From Desulfurellaceae bacterium bin18 (GTDB lineage: Bacteria; Desulfobacterota; Binatia; Bin18), in NCBI GenBank assembly GCA_002238415.1, contig MPMI01000040.1, forward strand, positions 1-54,189: 54,189 nucleotides of DNA, written 5' to 3'. The notes beneath the pieces were generated by a model that was given only the letters and a program-made list of their open reading frames with translations, had not been told where the DNA came from and made no database searches. A program made the translations under genes and the position numbers. Positions 26,361-35,761 of this stretch are shown in pieces (positions within the stretch are counted from its first letter, which is position 1; the number at the start of each line of letters is the position of its first letter).

Positions 26361-27467
26361 ATGGGAGACCCTTTAGACAGACTGACGATACGAGGATTCA
26401 AATCTATCCGTGAGCTGGAAAATTTTGAGATCAAGAGCCTGAATATGTTAATCGGTGCCAATGGCACGGGAAAAAGCAACCTCATTGCCTTTTTCCGTCT
26501 GCTGCAAGCGCTCATCAACGGAAATCTGAATGACTACGTTCGAGACAGCGGGGGGATCAGCGACCTTCTCTTTAACGGACGAAGGGTCACAAAACGTCTC
26601 AAGTTTGAAACGCGCTTCGGGTCACGCGGATACCGTTTCACTATCGAACCCGGCCCATCCGAAGGTTGTGCGCTGACAGACGAAGCTCGTTACTATGGGC
26701 ACGGGATGACGAAATGGTGGGAGCTAGGAGACAGTCCGGATGGACAACCCTTGCTTGTGAAAGAGGCAAAAGAAAAGGCCCATGGCGCCCAATACAGCAA
26801 GCCAGTATATGAGTCCATTGCTTCATGGAAAATCTATCATTTTCACGACACGAGCGAGACGGCGGCAATGCGGCACGCAGAGATAGTGCAAGACAACAAG
26901 ACTCTGCGTTTCGATGCCTCGAATATTGCGCCATTCTTGCGGAGACTCAAAAAAAGGGACGAGGAAACGTACCAAGAAATTCTCCAGTCCTGTAAATTGG
27001 TGATTCCCTATCTCGATGATTTTCTCCTTGACGTAGAAAGCTTCGGACCGAAAAAGAAGGTGGCGCTTTCCTGGCGCGCCAAGGGTTCGGATTACCCGAT
27101 GCAGCCGTATCATTTCTCCGACGGCAGTATCCGGTTTATCTGTCTGGCAACCGCCTTATTGCAACCCGACCCTCCCTCTTCCTTAATCATTGACGAACCG
27201 GAGTTGGGACTCCATCCTGCCGCAATCAGCATTTTGGCAGAGCTGATTCAAAACGCCTCGAAGCGCACCCAGCTCATCGTGGCGACACAGTCACCGGCAC
27301 TCATCGACAACTTCTCGGTTGAGGATGTCGTTGTAGTCAACCGGAAAAGGGGCGCGTCCACGTTTGAACGCCTGAACGAAGAGGACTATCGAGCATGGCT
27401 TGAAAGTTATTCCGTGGGCGAACTGTGGAGTAAAAACGTCATCTCGGGGGGGCCGGTTTATGAGTAG
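26361..27467 (+). CDS. AAA/ABC-type ATPase, OLD-like defence ATPase
   Basis: A 368-residue ATPase of the AAA_21/OLD-like class. It starts LDRLTIRGFKSIRELENF, then Walker A GANGTGKSN (about 30-38), a variable central region, the signature-like FSDGSIRFICLATALL, Walker B SLIIDEPELGLHP and the switch histidine-region VATQSPALID. It is 23 bp after hsdM; GGGGGAC precedes the ATG at 26361. Its stop overlaps the DUF4276 start by 8 nt, so the two are translated together, as in two-gene ATPase/TOPRIM-type phage-defence modules such as PARIS. It is visibly less G+C-rich than hsdM. No nuclease domain is fused to it. Confidence 0.87.
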   Translation: MGDPLDRLTIRGFKSIRELENFEIKSLNMLIGANGTGKSNLIAFFRLLQALINGNLNDYVRDSGGISDLLFNGRRVTKRLKFETRFGSRGYRFTIEPGPSEGCALTDEARYYGHGMTKWWELGDSPDGQPLLVKEAKEKAHGAQYSKPVYESIASWKIYHFHDTSETAAMRHAEIVQDNKTLRFDASNIAPFLRRLKKRDEETYQEILQSCKLVIPYLDDFLLDVESFGPKKKVALSWRAKGSDYPMQPYHFSDGSIRFICLATALLQPDPPSSLIIDEPELGLHPAAISILAELIQNASKRTQLIVATQSPALIDNFSVEDVVVVNRKRGASTFERLNEEDYRAWLESYSVGELWSKNVISGGPVYE

Positions 27468-27837
27468 GACCGCCGAGGTGGTAGCGCTGGTTGAAGGCCC
27501 GACCGAGAGAATCTTTGTCCAAGATATTTTAGGTCCCTATCTCGCGCGGACAGAGGTCTACATTACCCCGATTATCCTGACGAAGCCCGGCCAGAAGGGC
27601 GGTGACGTTCGTTTTTCGCGGGCCAGAAACGACATTGAACGCCATCTCAAGCAAAGAAGCGAAACCTGGCTGACGTTGCTTGTCGATTACTTCGGTATTA
27701 AGGGTGATTGGCCTGGCTACGAGGAGTCAAAACGTAAAAGACGCCACACAGCTCAGGAAATCGGAATTGATAGAATGCGCGAGTCATGCCCGCTCTTCAA
27801 CGAATGGGTAAGTAAACTGGAGAACTTGAATCGCTGA
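27460..27837 (+). CDS. DUF4276 family protein, probably C-terminally truncated
   Basis: A 125-residue product starting MSRTAEVVALVEGPTERIF, with the DUF4276 hallmarks VEGPTE near the N terminus, KPGQKGGDVRF in the middle and LLVDYFGIKGDWPGYE. These match the N-terminal acidic and D-Y-x-G motifs of that family, which is commonly paired with AAA ATPases and may have a TOPRIM-like fold. Typical members are about 200 residues and continue with a conserved (F)IPYxQxHEFEALLF segment; this is absent in all three forward frames after the stop. The frame ends 31 bp before the second copy of the hsdM tail, so the 3' end was probably lost in the same rearrangement. Activity is doubtful. Confidence 0.72.
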   Translation: MSRTAEVVALVEGPTERIFVQDILGPYLARTEVYITPIILTKPGQKGGDVRFSRARNDIERHLKQRSETWLTLLVDYFGIKGDWPGYEESKRKRRHTAQEIGIDRMRESCPLFNEWVSKLENLNR

Positions 27838-27868
27838 GCATAGCCCTACCGCACGGTTGACCTGCGAT

Positions 27869-28015
27869 ATCTCCCCCAGCCGCTACATCCACACCGGCGA
27901 CGCGGAGACCTACCGACCGCTTGCGGAGATTGTGGAGGAACTGAATATTATAGAGGCTGAAGCCAGGGAGACGGACAAGGCATTGCGGGGGATTTTGGGG
28001 AAGATTGGGGTATGA
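27869..28015 (+). pseudogene. second copy of the hsdM 3' end
   Basis: Encodes ISPSRYIHTGDAETYRPLAE... to LGKIGV, identical to the last 48 residues of HsdM at 42 positions, in frame and ending with TGA 28013-28015. This TGA overlaps the hsdS ATG by 4 nt (ATGA), the usual hsdM/hsdS junction. It is therefore probably the original end of hsdM, left behind when the ATPase-DUF4276 pair was placed in front of it; the upstream intact hsdM ends in TAA instead. Confidence 0.85.
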
Positions 28016-29301
28016 GTTTGGAATTACAACAAACCGAAATCGGCAAGTTCCCATCGACGTGGAAAGTCGGTCGCGTCGATTCTGTGTTCCAGATTCAACA
28101 AGGAAAACAGGTCTCAAAGAAAAATCGGGACGGCGACAATCAGCACCCGTTCCTCCGAACAAAGAACGTCTTTTGGAATCGACTGGAGCTGTCAGACCTG
28201 GACCAGATGAACTTCACCGAGACGGAGGAGGCGCGGCTCGAACTTCAGCCGAACGATCTTCTCACATGTGAAGGAGGAGACATAGGACGAACCGCGCTTT
28301 GGAATGGCGAGGTTCAGGCCTGCTACTATCAAAATCATCTTCATCGGCTCCGTGCAATCAACGAGCACGTCGAAGGACAGTTTGCTCTTTATTGGTTTTG
28401 GTATGCCTTCCAGATTGCGAAGCTCTACTTCGGTCGAGGCAATGTCACCACGATTCCAAACCTCTCCCGCTCAAAGTTGGCCGAACTGCCTATGGCCCTC
28501 CCCCCACTCCCCGAGCAGAAGAAGATCGCGCACATCCTTTCGACGGTGCAGCGGGCAATCGAAGCGCAGGAGCGGATCATTCAGACCACCACCGAGCTGA
28601 AAAAGACTCTCATGCACAAGCTCTTCACCGAGGGCCTCCGCAACGAACCCCAAAAACAAACCGAAATCGGCCCCGTGCCCGAGAGTTGGGAGGTCGTGGA
28701 GTTAGAGACAACCGGTGATGTTATTTACGGCATCCAAGCCGCTGTAGCGAGCAACCTTGCTCCGGTAGGAACACCGATCCTCACAAACAAAAATATCACT
28801 TTAGATGGCGGTTTCGATCTCGAAAAGCTGAATTACTTCGAGCTTACGTCGAAACGCCACATTGCTACAATTCTCCGGAAAGGCGATCTCCTCTTCAACT
28901 GGCGTAGCGGGAGCAAATATCATGTTGGCAAAACTGCTTACTTCGACCTCGATGGGGAATGGGTCCACTCATCCTTCATCCTCCGCATTCGCCCGTACCA
29001 GAAAATTAATGGACGTTATCTCTTCTACTACTTCAATCACCTCCGGGAAACGGAGTTTTTTGTCAAACTTCAGACTTACGCAATCAACGCCAAGTTCAAC
29101 AAAAGTGCCGTCAACGCTCTTCCTACCGTCGTGCCCAGTCGGGATGAACAGGACGAGATCGCCAATATACTCGACTCGACCCAGCGAAAAATCGATTTCG
29201 TCAAGCAAAGACATCGTGTGCTCCAAGACCTCTTCCGCACCCTCCTTCACGAACTGATGAACGCGAAGATTCGCGTTCAGAATTTTGAACTTTCAACCTA
29301 A
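28012..29301 (+). CDS. hsdS: type I restriction-modification system, specificity subunit HsdS
   Basis: DNA-recognition subunit of 429 residues with the expected two target-recognition domains, each followed by a helical conserved region. TRD1 spans about 1-160 (starting EIGKFPSTWKVGRVDSVF) and its spacer ends LPPLPEQKKIAHILSTVQRAIEAQ; TRD2 starts at EIGPVPESWEVVELE and is followed by SRDEQDEIANILDSTQRKID. The two TRDs are different, so a bipartite asymmetric target is expected. It begins inside the stop codon of the hsdM-tail copy. It appears intact. Confidence 0.93.
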   Translation: MSLELQQTEIGKFPSTWKVGRVDSVFQIQQGKQVSKKNRDGDNQHPFLRTKNVFWNRLELSDLDQMNFTETEEARLELQPNDLLTCEGGDIGRTALWNGEVQACYYQNHLHRLRAINEHVEGQFALYWFWYAFQIAKLYFGRGNVTTIPNLSRSKLAELPMALPPLPEQKKIAHILSTVQRAIEAQERIIQTTTELKKTLMHKLFTEGLRNEPQKQTEIGPVPESWEVVELETTGDVIYGIQAAVASNLAPVGTPILTNKNITLDGGFDLEKLNYFELTSKRHIATILRKGDLLFNWRSGSKYHVGKTAYFDLDGEWVHSSFILRIRPYQKINGRYLFYYFNHLRETEFFVKLQTYAINAKFNKSAVNALPTVVPSRDEQDEIANILDSTQRKIDFVKQRHRVLQDLFRTLLHELMNAKIRVQNFELST

Positions 29302-29322
29302 CCTCAAAGGGAAACAAACCTC

Positions 29323-30501
29323 ATGGATCCGACGGCAAAAGACAATCTCGCACAACTCGACAATCTTTTGGCTGCGAGCAACCAGTCATGGCTATTTGGA
29401 GCAGGAATCAGTCTCGACGCGGGAATTCCGCTCATGCGGCCTCTTACGGACCGTGTGCTTGCGAGAGCGGAAGAAAGTGGGGAGGCCAACGATCTAAAGG
29501 TGCTTGCATCCATCAAAAACCAGCTTTCAGACGAGTCGCACATTGAGCACATTTTGAGCCAACTCGGTGACCACAAAGCAATCGCTGGCCGTTCCAAGGA
29601 AAAAACCGTCAAACTTGATGACATCTCCCTTTCGGTTGATGACTTGGACCGACTTCACCAGCGGGTTCTAACTTGGATCGCCGAAACGATCCGTTGGGGG
29701 TACAAGCCTAAGAAAGATGACGAGACGCCAGAGGAGGTTGGAACCCACGAAAACCGAATTATCGTTATAAAGGATCATTCGGAATTCGTTTACGCGCTCT
29801 TCAATCGAAGCCAGGCCGGCGTGGCGGAACGCCGGAGAGCAGTCAGGCTATTCACCACCAACTACGACACTCTCCTCGAAGATGCTCTTGCACTTGGAGG
29901 TTTCTCATACTGGGACGGATTCTCCGGCGGAGCAGTCGCGTATCGAAGCCATCGATATGGCGATGCAGAACCAAACCGCGGCGAGAGAGCCTACGTGATC
30001 AAACTTCATGGGTCGATCGACTGGCACTTGGGAGAAGGTGACCAAGTCTGGCGAGTCAGGGATGGTGATCTCTATCCGAACAAGATTTCTCGGGTTCTTA
30101 TTTACCCGCAATCCACCAAATACCTCGAAACCCAACGGGACCCCTTCGCGGCCCAATTTGATCTACTTCGGCGATCACTTGGGGCGCGGGAGGAGAATGT
30201 TCTCGCAACCTGTGGATACAGCTTTGGAGACGAGCACATTAATCGAGAGATTGAACTGGCGCTTCAACACCCCGAGAACAAAACAACGGTTCTCGCCTTC
30301 ACCCAGAAACTCAATCCGACTCTTGAAAAGTGGAGGACAAAGCCGTGGAGTAAACGGGTCTATGTCATCTCTGAGGATGGCTTGTATGTTAGCGCCGACG
30401 GACCTCATGCGTCACCGGCTACCGGAGAAAAACGAGATTGGTGGACGTTTGCTGGCGTCACCAAAATGCTAAACAGTGGAGCGGAGTCCTGCGCGCTATG
30501 A
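29323..30501 (+). CDS. SIR2-family NAD-binding protein of a SIR2-HerA defence pair
   Basis: A 392-residue SIR2-fold protein. Visible motifs are WLFGAGISLDAGIPL (about 23-37, NAD-binding GAGxS), the catalytic-region FTTNYDTLLEDAL, the histidine in YVIKLHGSIDWHLG and TCGYSFGDEHINREIELAL. In defence systems such proteins are NADases that deplete NAD when a phage is sensed. The HerA gene overlaps its stop by 4 nt (ATGA), the known gene order of SIR2-HerA (also called Nezha) systems. It starts 21 bp after hsdS, inside the type I operon. The region is less G+C-rich than hsdM and hsdR, which suggests a separate origin. Confidence 0.88.
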   Translation: MDPTAKDNLAQLDNLLAASNQSWLFGAGISLDAGIPLMRPLTDRVLARAEESGEANDLKVLASIKNQLSDESHIEHILSQLGDHKAIAGRSKEKTVKLDDISLSVDDLDRLHQRVLTWIAETIRWGYKPKKDDETPEEVGTHENRIIVIKDHSEFVYALFNRSQAGVAERRRAVRLFTTNYDTLLEDALALGGFSYWDGFSGGAVAYRSHRYGDAEPNRGERAYVIKLHGSIDWHLGEGDQVWRVRDGDLYPNKISRVLIYPQSTKYLETQRDPFAAQFDLLRRSLGAREENVLATCGYSFGDEHINREIELALQHPENKTTVLAFTQKLNPTLEKWRTKPWSKRVYVISEDGLYVSADGPHASPATGEKRDWWTFAGVTKMLNSGAESCAL

Positions 30502-32351
30502 GTACGTTTGATCTTATTTCCGACCTGAAGATTGGACACATCGTCGAGGTGTCAGGAACTACTATTCGGGTAGAGCTATCGGGAGACGTCACTGAGCTTA
30601 CCCGAACTTACGAGGGACGAGTTTACCCCATCGGGCAGATTGGCAGTATCGTAAAAGTCCATTTTGGAAGACGCCTTGTGTTCGGGTTTGTAACGCTCCT
30701 GCGAATGCGGTCTGAGGAGCTTTTTGAGATTACGAAGCCCATTTCACCCGATGCCGACCAGCGGCTCATGGAAGTCGAATTGTTTGCCGAGGGTGTTTGG
30801 AGCGCTGCTGACCAAAAACTGCGGTTCGTTCGGGGTGTTACGACCTATCCGCTGCCCCGCCAGAGCGTGCATCTGCTCACTCGTGATGAGACTACTCAGA
30901 TTTACTCTGCAGCTGAAGGGCAGCAGAATGACGGAGAATATAGCCCACTCGTTCCATTTGCTTATTACGTAGGAGCAGACAATGCCGTCTGCCGGGCAAA
31001 CGTGGATAAAATGCTGGGCATGCATTGCGCGGTACTCGGTTCAACGGGTTCGGGAAAGTCTGGCGCAGTTGCCGCCTTACTTCACAGCATGTTGGAGCAC
31101 ACCCCGGAGCCCGATGCGGTCTGTCATCCGCGAATTCTCGTCATTGATCCCCACGGAGAATACGGCCACGCGTTCAAGGAACGTGCGATCGTTTATCGTG
31201 CTTACGACCCCCTTGGAAACGAAGAGACGACTGGTTCTCTGATAAGCCTTCCCTACTGGCTAATGAGTGCCGATGAGTTTCGGCTGCTCGCCATCGGTAA
31301 AACGGAGAAAGAAGCAACTTCCCAGAACAATATTATTTACAAGGCTCTAACTCATGCGCGGATGGTGGCTGCAGGTATCGTGGATCCGGCTCCCTCTGAT
31401 TATGGAGCAGATGTTCCCAATGACGGCTTGGATGCCGATGCTCCACGTCCAAAGGCTGGTGTTAGCGTGGATCGAATTGCCGAATTTGATCGAGATAAGC
31501 CACGACCTTTCTCCATGAAAGAACTGATGAATCACATCAAATTCTCCCAAGGGGTGAATCTAACCGGAAACAAAACGAAAACCAAATCTGCAACGGATCT
31601 CTCTAAGGAAGGGTTCCGCTCAATTCTGGATAAACTTTCAGTATTGAGACGTGATCCTCGGATTCATTTCATGATGGAGGAATGGACTGACCAAAGCTGC
31701 TCACTTGGACGCATAATTGCCCAATTGGTCGGACAAACTCAAGGAGGGGGCGGTCTCGATCAGGATATTCGTATTCTTGATATTTCTGGCCTTCCAAATG
31801 AGGTGGCCGGCCCTCTTGCTGCCATGCTGGCTCGACTGTTGTTTCAGTATAAAGTCTATCAAACCACAGACGAACGAAAGCGCGACCCGGTTGTCATTGT
31901 TTGTGAAGAAGCTCACCGATACGTCCCCGACAGAGGAGAGGCTGAGTATGCGGCTGCTCAAACGGCTATCCGAAGGATAGCTCGTGAAGGGCGGAAATAC
32001 GGTATTGGTCTGATGCTGGTTAGTCAGAGGCCGGCCGATGTTGAAAGCACCGTGATCTCTCAGTGCGGCACGTGGCTCGTTCTGAGGCTTACGAATGCAG
32101 CGGATCAACAACACGTTTCTCGTTTCTTGCCGGATGGCTTGTCCGGAATGACCAAGGCTTTGCCGAATCTCGCCCAGCAGGAGGCTATCTTTGTCGGCGA
32201 AGGCGCAGCTATGCCAGCGCGGGTTCGCATACGTGATCTTACAGATGAACAACTTCCAAAGTCGGAGACTGCTAAGTTCGCGAAGGGTTGGACTCTGGAT
32301 CGCCTAACCGAGGCTGAGATTGCCGAGATCGCTAACCGAATGGCCGGATAA
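30498..32351 (+). CDS. HerA-like ATPase/translocase of a SIR2-HerA pair
   Basis: Hexameric DNA translocase-type ATPase of 617 residues. An N-terminal beta-barrel (HAS-barrel, about 8-75: IGHIVEVSGTTIRVELSG) is followed by the FtsK/HerA motor: Walker A LGSTGSGKSGAV, ILVIDPHGEYGHAF, Walker B VVIVCEEAHRYVPD and the arginine/sensor region GLMLVSQRPADVESTVISQC. The ATG at 30498 overlaps the SIR2 stop; the frame is open 20 codons further, but that part is SIR2 coding sequence. It forms a complex with the SIR2 NADase in known systems. The stop is 3 bp before hsdR. Confidence 0.9.
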   Translation: MSTFDLISDLKIGHIVEVSGTTIRVELSGDVTELTRTYEGRVYPIGQIGSIVKVHFGRRLVFGFVTLLRMRSEELFEITKPISPDADQRLMEVELFAEGVWSAADQKLRFVRGVTTYPLPRQSVHLLTRDETTQIYSAAEGQQNDGEYSPLVPFAYYVGADNAVCRANVDKMLGMHCAVLGSTGSGKSGAVAALLHSMLEHTPEPDAVCHPRILVIDPHGEYGHAFKERAIVYRAYDPLGNEETTGSLISLPYWLMSADEFRLLAIGKTEKEATSQNNIIYKALTHARMVAAGIVDPAPSDYGADVPNDGLDADAPRPKAGVSVDRIAEFDRDKPRPFSMKELMNHIKFSQGVNLTGNKTKTKSATDLSKEGFRSILDKLSVLRRDPRIHFMMEEWTDQSCSLGRIIAQLVGQTQGGGGLDQDIRILDISGLPNEVAGPLAAMLARLLFQYKVYQTTDERKRDPVVIVCEEAHRYVPDRGEAEYAAAQTAIRRIAREGRKYGIGLMLVSQRPADVESTVISQCGTWLVLRLTNAADQQHVSRFLPDGLSGMTKALPNLAQQEAIFVGEGAAMPARVRIRDLTDEQLPKSETAKFAKGWTLDRLTEAEIAEIANRMAG

Positions 32352-32354
32352 ATC

Positions 32355-33644
32355 ATGCCCACCCCCTCCGAGCACAAAACCGTCCAAGCCCGCATCCTCA
32401 CATACGCCGAGGCTATTGGTTGGACATTTGTACCCCGCGAGCAAGCCGAGCAAAGGAGAGGGTGTACTCCTGCCTCCTCTCCTTCGTCGCTTTTCTTCAA
32501 CGACCTGCTTGACGCCAAAGTGCGGGAATTCAACCCGCGCTATACCGAGACCGAGGACACATTGCTCGGCCAGTTCCGCCATCTTCACACCAACATCTAC
32601 GGCAACCGGGAATTCGTCGAGCGCCTGCGCAACCGGGGCAAGTTCCTTGACCCCGAGGAGGGCCGCGAGCGTGACCTGATCCTGATCGATTACAACGACC
32701 CGACGCGCAACGTGTACGAAGTCACCGAAGAGTGGGCCTGTCACAACGGCCATTATGGTACACGGGAAGATGTCGTCTTTCTTATCAACGGCATTCCCGT
32801 GCTGGTCATCGAATGCAAGAACGCCACCAAAGACGAGGCGATAGCGCTTGGCGTGGATCAGATTCGCCGTTACCACCGCGAGACCCCCGAGCTGTTCATT
32901 TCCCAGCAACTCTTTATTGCCACCGACGCCATCGGTTTTTCCTACGGGGCGACCTGGAACACGGTGCGGCGCAACATCTTCAACTGGAAGGATACCGAGG
33001 CCGGCAAGCTGGAGGCCAAGGTGAAGAGCTTCTGCGCCATCCCCCAGGTGCTCGCCTTCCTGAAGGACTACATCATCTTTGCCGAGAAGGATGAGGAGCT
33101 GAACAAATACATTCTGCGCCAGCACCAGACCGGCGCGGTGGACGCCACGGTCGGACGCGCCCTTGCCCCCGACCGGACCCGTGGCCTCGTTTGGCACACC
33201 CAGGGCAGCGGCAAGACCTTCACCATGATCAAAGCGGCAGAACGACTTTTCCGCGCGCCCGAGGCCGACAAGCCGACCGTCCTCCTCATGATTGACCGCA
33301 ACGAGCTGGAAGATCAGATGCTCAAGAACCTGGCCGCACTCGGCCTGGGCAACCTGGAACACGCCGGCAGCATCGAGCAGCTCAACCAGTTACTGAAGGA
33401 CGACTATCGGGGCATCATCGTCACGATGATCCACAAGTTCCGCGACATGCCGGCGGACCTCAACACCCGCTCGAATATCTACATCCTCATCGACGAAGCC
33501 CACCGCACCACCGGCGGCGATCTCGGCAACTTCCTCATGGCCGGTCTGCCGAACGCCCGCCACCTATATCGGTTTCACCGGCACCCCGGTGGACAAGACC
33601 GTCTATGGCAAGGGCACCTTCAAGACCTTCGGCTGCGAGGATGA
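32355..33644 (+). pseudogene. hsdR: type I restriction subunit HsdR, N-terminal part (frameshifted)
   Basis: The first 400 residues are a normal HsdR N-terminal half: the PD-(D/E)xK nuclease core with RDLILIDYND and VFLINGIPVLVIECKN (E-x-K), then helicase motif I HTQGSGKTFTMI, LMIDRNELEDQM, and motif II ILIDEAHRT. At 33554-33561 the sequence CGCC is present twice, and after it the frame runs through a non-homologous tail (HLYRFHRHPGG...) to a stop at 33644. The correct reading (TYIGFTGTPVDKT) resumes in another frame. If the duplication is real, only a nuclease-plus-half-motor fragment is made. Confidence 0.85.
33554..33561 (+). other. 4-bp tandem duplication (CGCC)2 causing the hsdR frameshift
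   Basis: Sequence AA-CGCC-CGCC-ACC: with a single CGCC the frame would read LPNA-TYIGFTGTP, exactly as expected in HsdR. The duplication shifts the frame by +1. It may be a slippage mutation, or a consensus error in the assembly. Confidence 0.75.
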
Positions 33645-35262
33645 CCAGGGCTATCTGCACAAGTATTCCATTGCCGACAGCATTGAGGACGGCACCACGC
33701 TCCCGCTCTACTACCAACTCGCCCCCAACAGGATGCTCGTCCCGCACGAGACCCTGGACGCGGAGTTTCTCTCCCTCGCCGAGGCCGAGGGGGTGGCGGA
33801 TATTGAAGAACTCAACAAGATTCTGGAGCGCGCGGTTCATTTGAAGAACTTCCTCAAGAGTCAGGAGCGGATCACGCAGGTGGCGCAGTATGTGGCCACA
33901 CACTACGTGGAGAACGTCGAACCGCTCGGTTACAAGGCTTTCCTCGTCGGCGTCGACCGCGAAGCCTGCGCCTACTACAAACACGCCCTCGACGAATTCC
34001 TCCCGCCCGAGTATTCCGAGGTCGTTTACACCAAGAACAACAACGACTCCGCGTTGCTGAAGAAATTTCACCTTGACCCGAAGCAGGAGCGGCAAATTCG
34101 CAAGCGCTTCGGCAAGCGCGACCAGAACCCGAAAATCCTCATCGTGACCGAGAAACTGCTGACCGGCTTTGACGCGCCGCTGCTCTACGCCATGTATCTC
34201 GATAAGCCGATGCGCGACCATACCCTGCTCCAGGCCATCGCCCGGGTGAACCGTCCCTACGAAAACGAGGCGCGGGGGATGGTGAAACCTCACGGCTTTG
34301 TCCTCGATTTCGTCGGTATCTTCGACAAACTCGAAAAGGCACTCGCCTTCGACAGCGATGAGATCAACGCCATCGTCAAAGACCTCACACTTCTGAAGGT
34401 GCTCTTCAGAAACAAGATGGAGCAGAAAGCGCCGGCATACCTCGGCCTCATCGAGCACTCCTTTAACGACAAAGATGTCGATATCCTGATTGAGCACTTC
34501 CGTGCTCCTGAGCGGCGGAAAGAGTTCTTTCGGGAATACAAAGAGATCGAGATGCTGTATGAGATCATCTCGCCGGATGCCTTTCTGCGGCCGTTCATGG
34601 AAACGTATGGAACATTAAGCGCAATCTTCCAGGTTGTGCGAAAGGCTTACACACGACGGATTCAGGCCGACCGGGAATTTCAAAGGAAAACGGCGCTGTT
34701 GGTCCGGGAGCAGGTGAGTTCCTATGGCGTGGAATCGCTCGAAGGACTCATCGAAATCAATGCGGACACCGTTGAGCTCATCAAGAAGCGACAAGGCGGC
34801 GACGGCACCCAGGTCATCAACCTGATCAAAAGCATTGAGAAGGTGGCGGAGGAAGGCAGCGGCGATCCGTATCTGATCGCCATGGCCGAGCGCGCCCGGG
34901 CCGTACAGGAAAGTTTTGAAAGCCGTCAGTCCAGCACTGCTGAGGCCCTGGAAGCTCTCCTCAAGGAAGTTGACAAAAACGAAGCGCGCAAAAAGGAACA
35001 GACGGAGAAGTCCTTTGATGGTCTGACGTATTTCGTGTATCGGAGTCTGTCGGATGCCGGGATCGACAATGCGGAGGCGGTCAGCCGCAACATTCGTCAA
35101 GCGTTCTCTGACTTCCCCAATTGGAAACACAGCGAGAATGCGCTCCGCGAACTGCGTAATGAGGTGACCTTTGCCATTTTCGCGGAGACAGAGGAGCTTG
35201 AGCGGGTGACGGCGATGGTCGATGAGCTGTTCACCTTGCTGGAACGGAGCGGGCAAGGCTAA
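33562..35262 (+). pseudogene. hsdR: type I restriction subunit HsdR, C-terminal part (frameshifted)
   Basis: Continuation of HsdR in the second frame, beginning TYIGFTGTPVDKTVYGKG and running to TAA at 35260-35262. It carries the second motor half, with ILIVTEKLLTGFDAPLL and LLQAIARVNRPYENEARG (motifs V/VI), and the helical C-terminal region. Joined to the N-terminal part without the extra 4 bp, the protein would have 967 residues, the usual HsdR size. The first possible start in this piece is GTG at 33589. The stop is 3 bp before the metallopeptidase gene. Confidence 0.85.
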
Positions 35263-35265
35263 CCC

Positions 35266-35613
35266 ATGACGGCGACCGACCACAAACGGGAGTTCAAGCA
35301 ACGCGTCCATTACTGGGCTGAGAAGTTGGACGTGAAGATCGTCTGGCTGGGCATTCGTCCGATGCGCCACAAGTGGGCGTCCTGCTCAACGAACGGTCAT
35401 CTGAACTTCAACCGCGAGTTGCTCGATCTTGACGAGGCACTGTGGGATTATGTCATCGTCCATGAGCTTCTGCATTTCTCCGTGCCGAATCATGGCAAAC
35501 TGTGGAAAAGTCTGATGCGGGCTCACCTGGGCGATTACGAAAGATTGGAAAGCTGTCTCAATACGGGTTCCAATCCTACACCCGGCTCCCGCCACTCTCG
35601 TTCGTTTGGCTAA
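35266..35613 (+). CDS. YgjP-like (M48/DUF45) metallopeptidase
   Basis: A 115-residue zinc metallopeptidase-like protein. The core is MRHKWASCSTNGHLNFNRELL, then VIVHELLHFSVPNHGKLWKSLM, containing the HExxH zinc site plus the third ligand in the NHGxxF/W element. This is the conserved part of YgjP/DUF45 proteins, but the usual N-terminal domain is missing, giving a short version often found beside hsdR in type I loci. The last 20 residues are rich in Ser, Arg and Pro and unlike the family. It ends the island operon (3 bp after hsdR). Confidence 0.82.
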   Translation: MTATDHKREFKQRVHYWAEKLDVKIVWLGIRPMRHKWASCSTNGHLNFNRELLDLDEALWDYVIVHELLHFSVPNHGKLWKSLMRAHLGDYERLESCLNTGSNPTPGSRHSRSFG

Positions 35614-35621
35614 GCTAATGG

Positions 35622-35747
35622 ATGCTCAGCATTAACCGCATCCGAGCCACTACGCAGAGAGACCGGGACCTCTTGCGTCAACAGATCACAATCATCGACC
35701 CTGATGTGATTATAGGGGGGTTACCGCGAGCGTTCCCCCTATTCTGA
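35622..35747 (+). pseudogene. possible 41-codon remnant
   Basis: A short frame with IRATTQRDRDLLRQQITIID and PDVIIGGLPRAF. The Q-I-x-I-I-D/x-PDVII pattern resembles a strand-helix element seen in uracil-DNA-glycosylase-like proteins, but too little is left to be sure. It lies 8 bp after the metallopeptidase gene; it could also be chance. Confidence 0.2.
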
Positions 35748-35761
35748 GATGGTCATCTTTT

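Noticed and set aside
26361..27837. Reading the ATPase pair as a Gabija system
   Set aside because: Gabija needs a UvrD-like helicase partner and a TOPRIM fused to the ATPase; neither is present.
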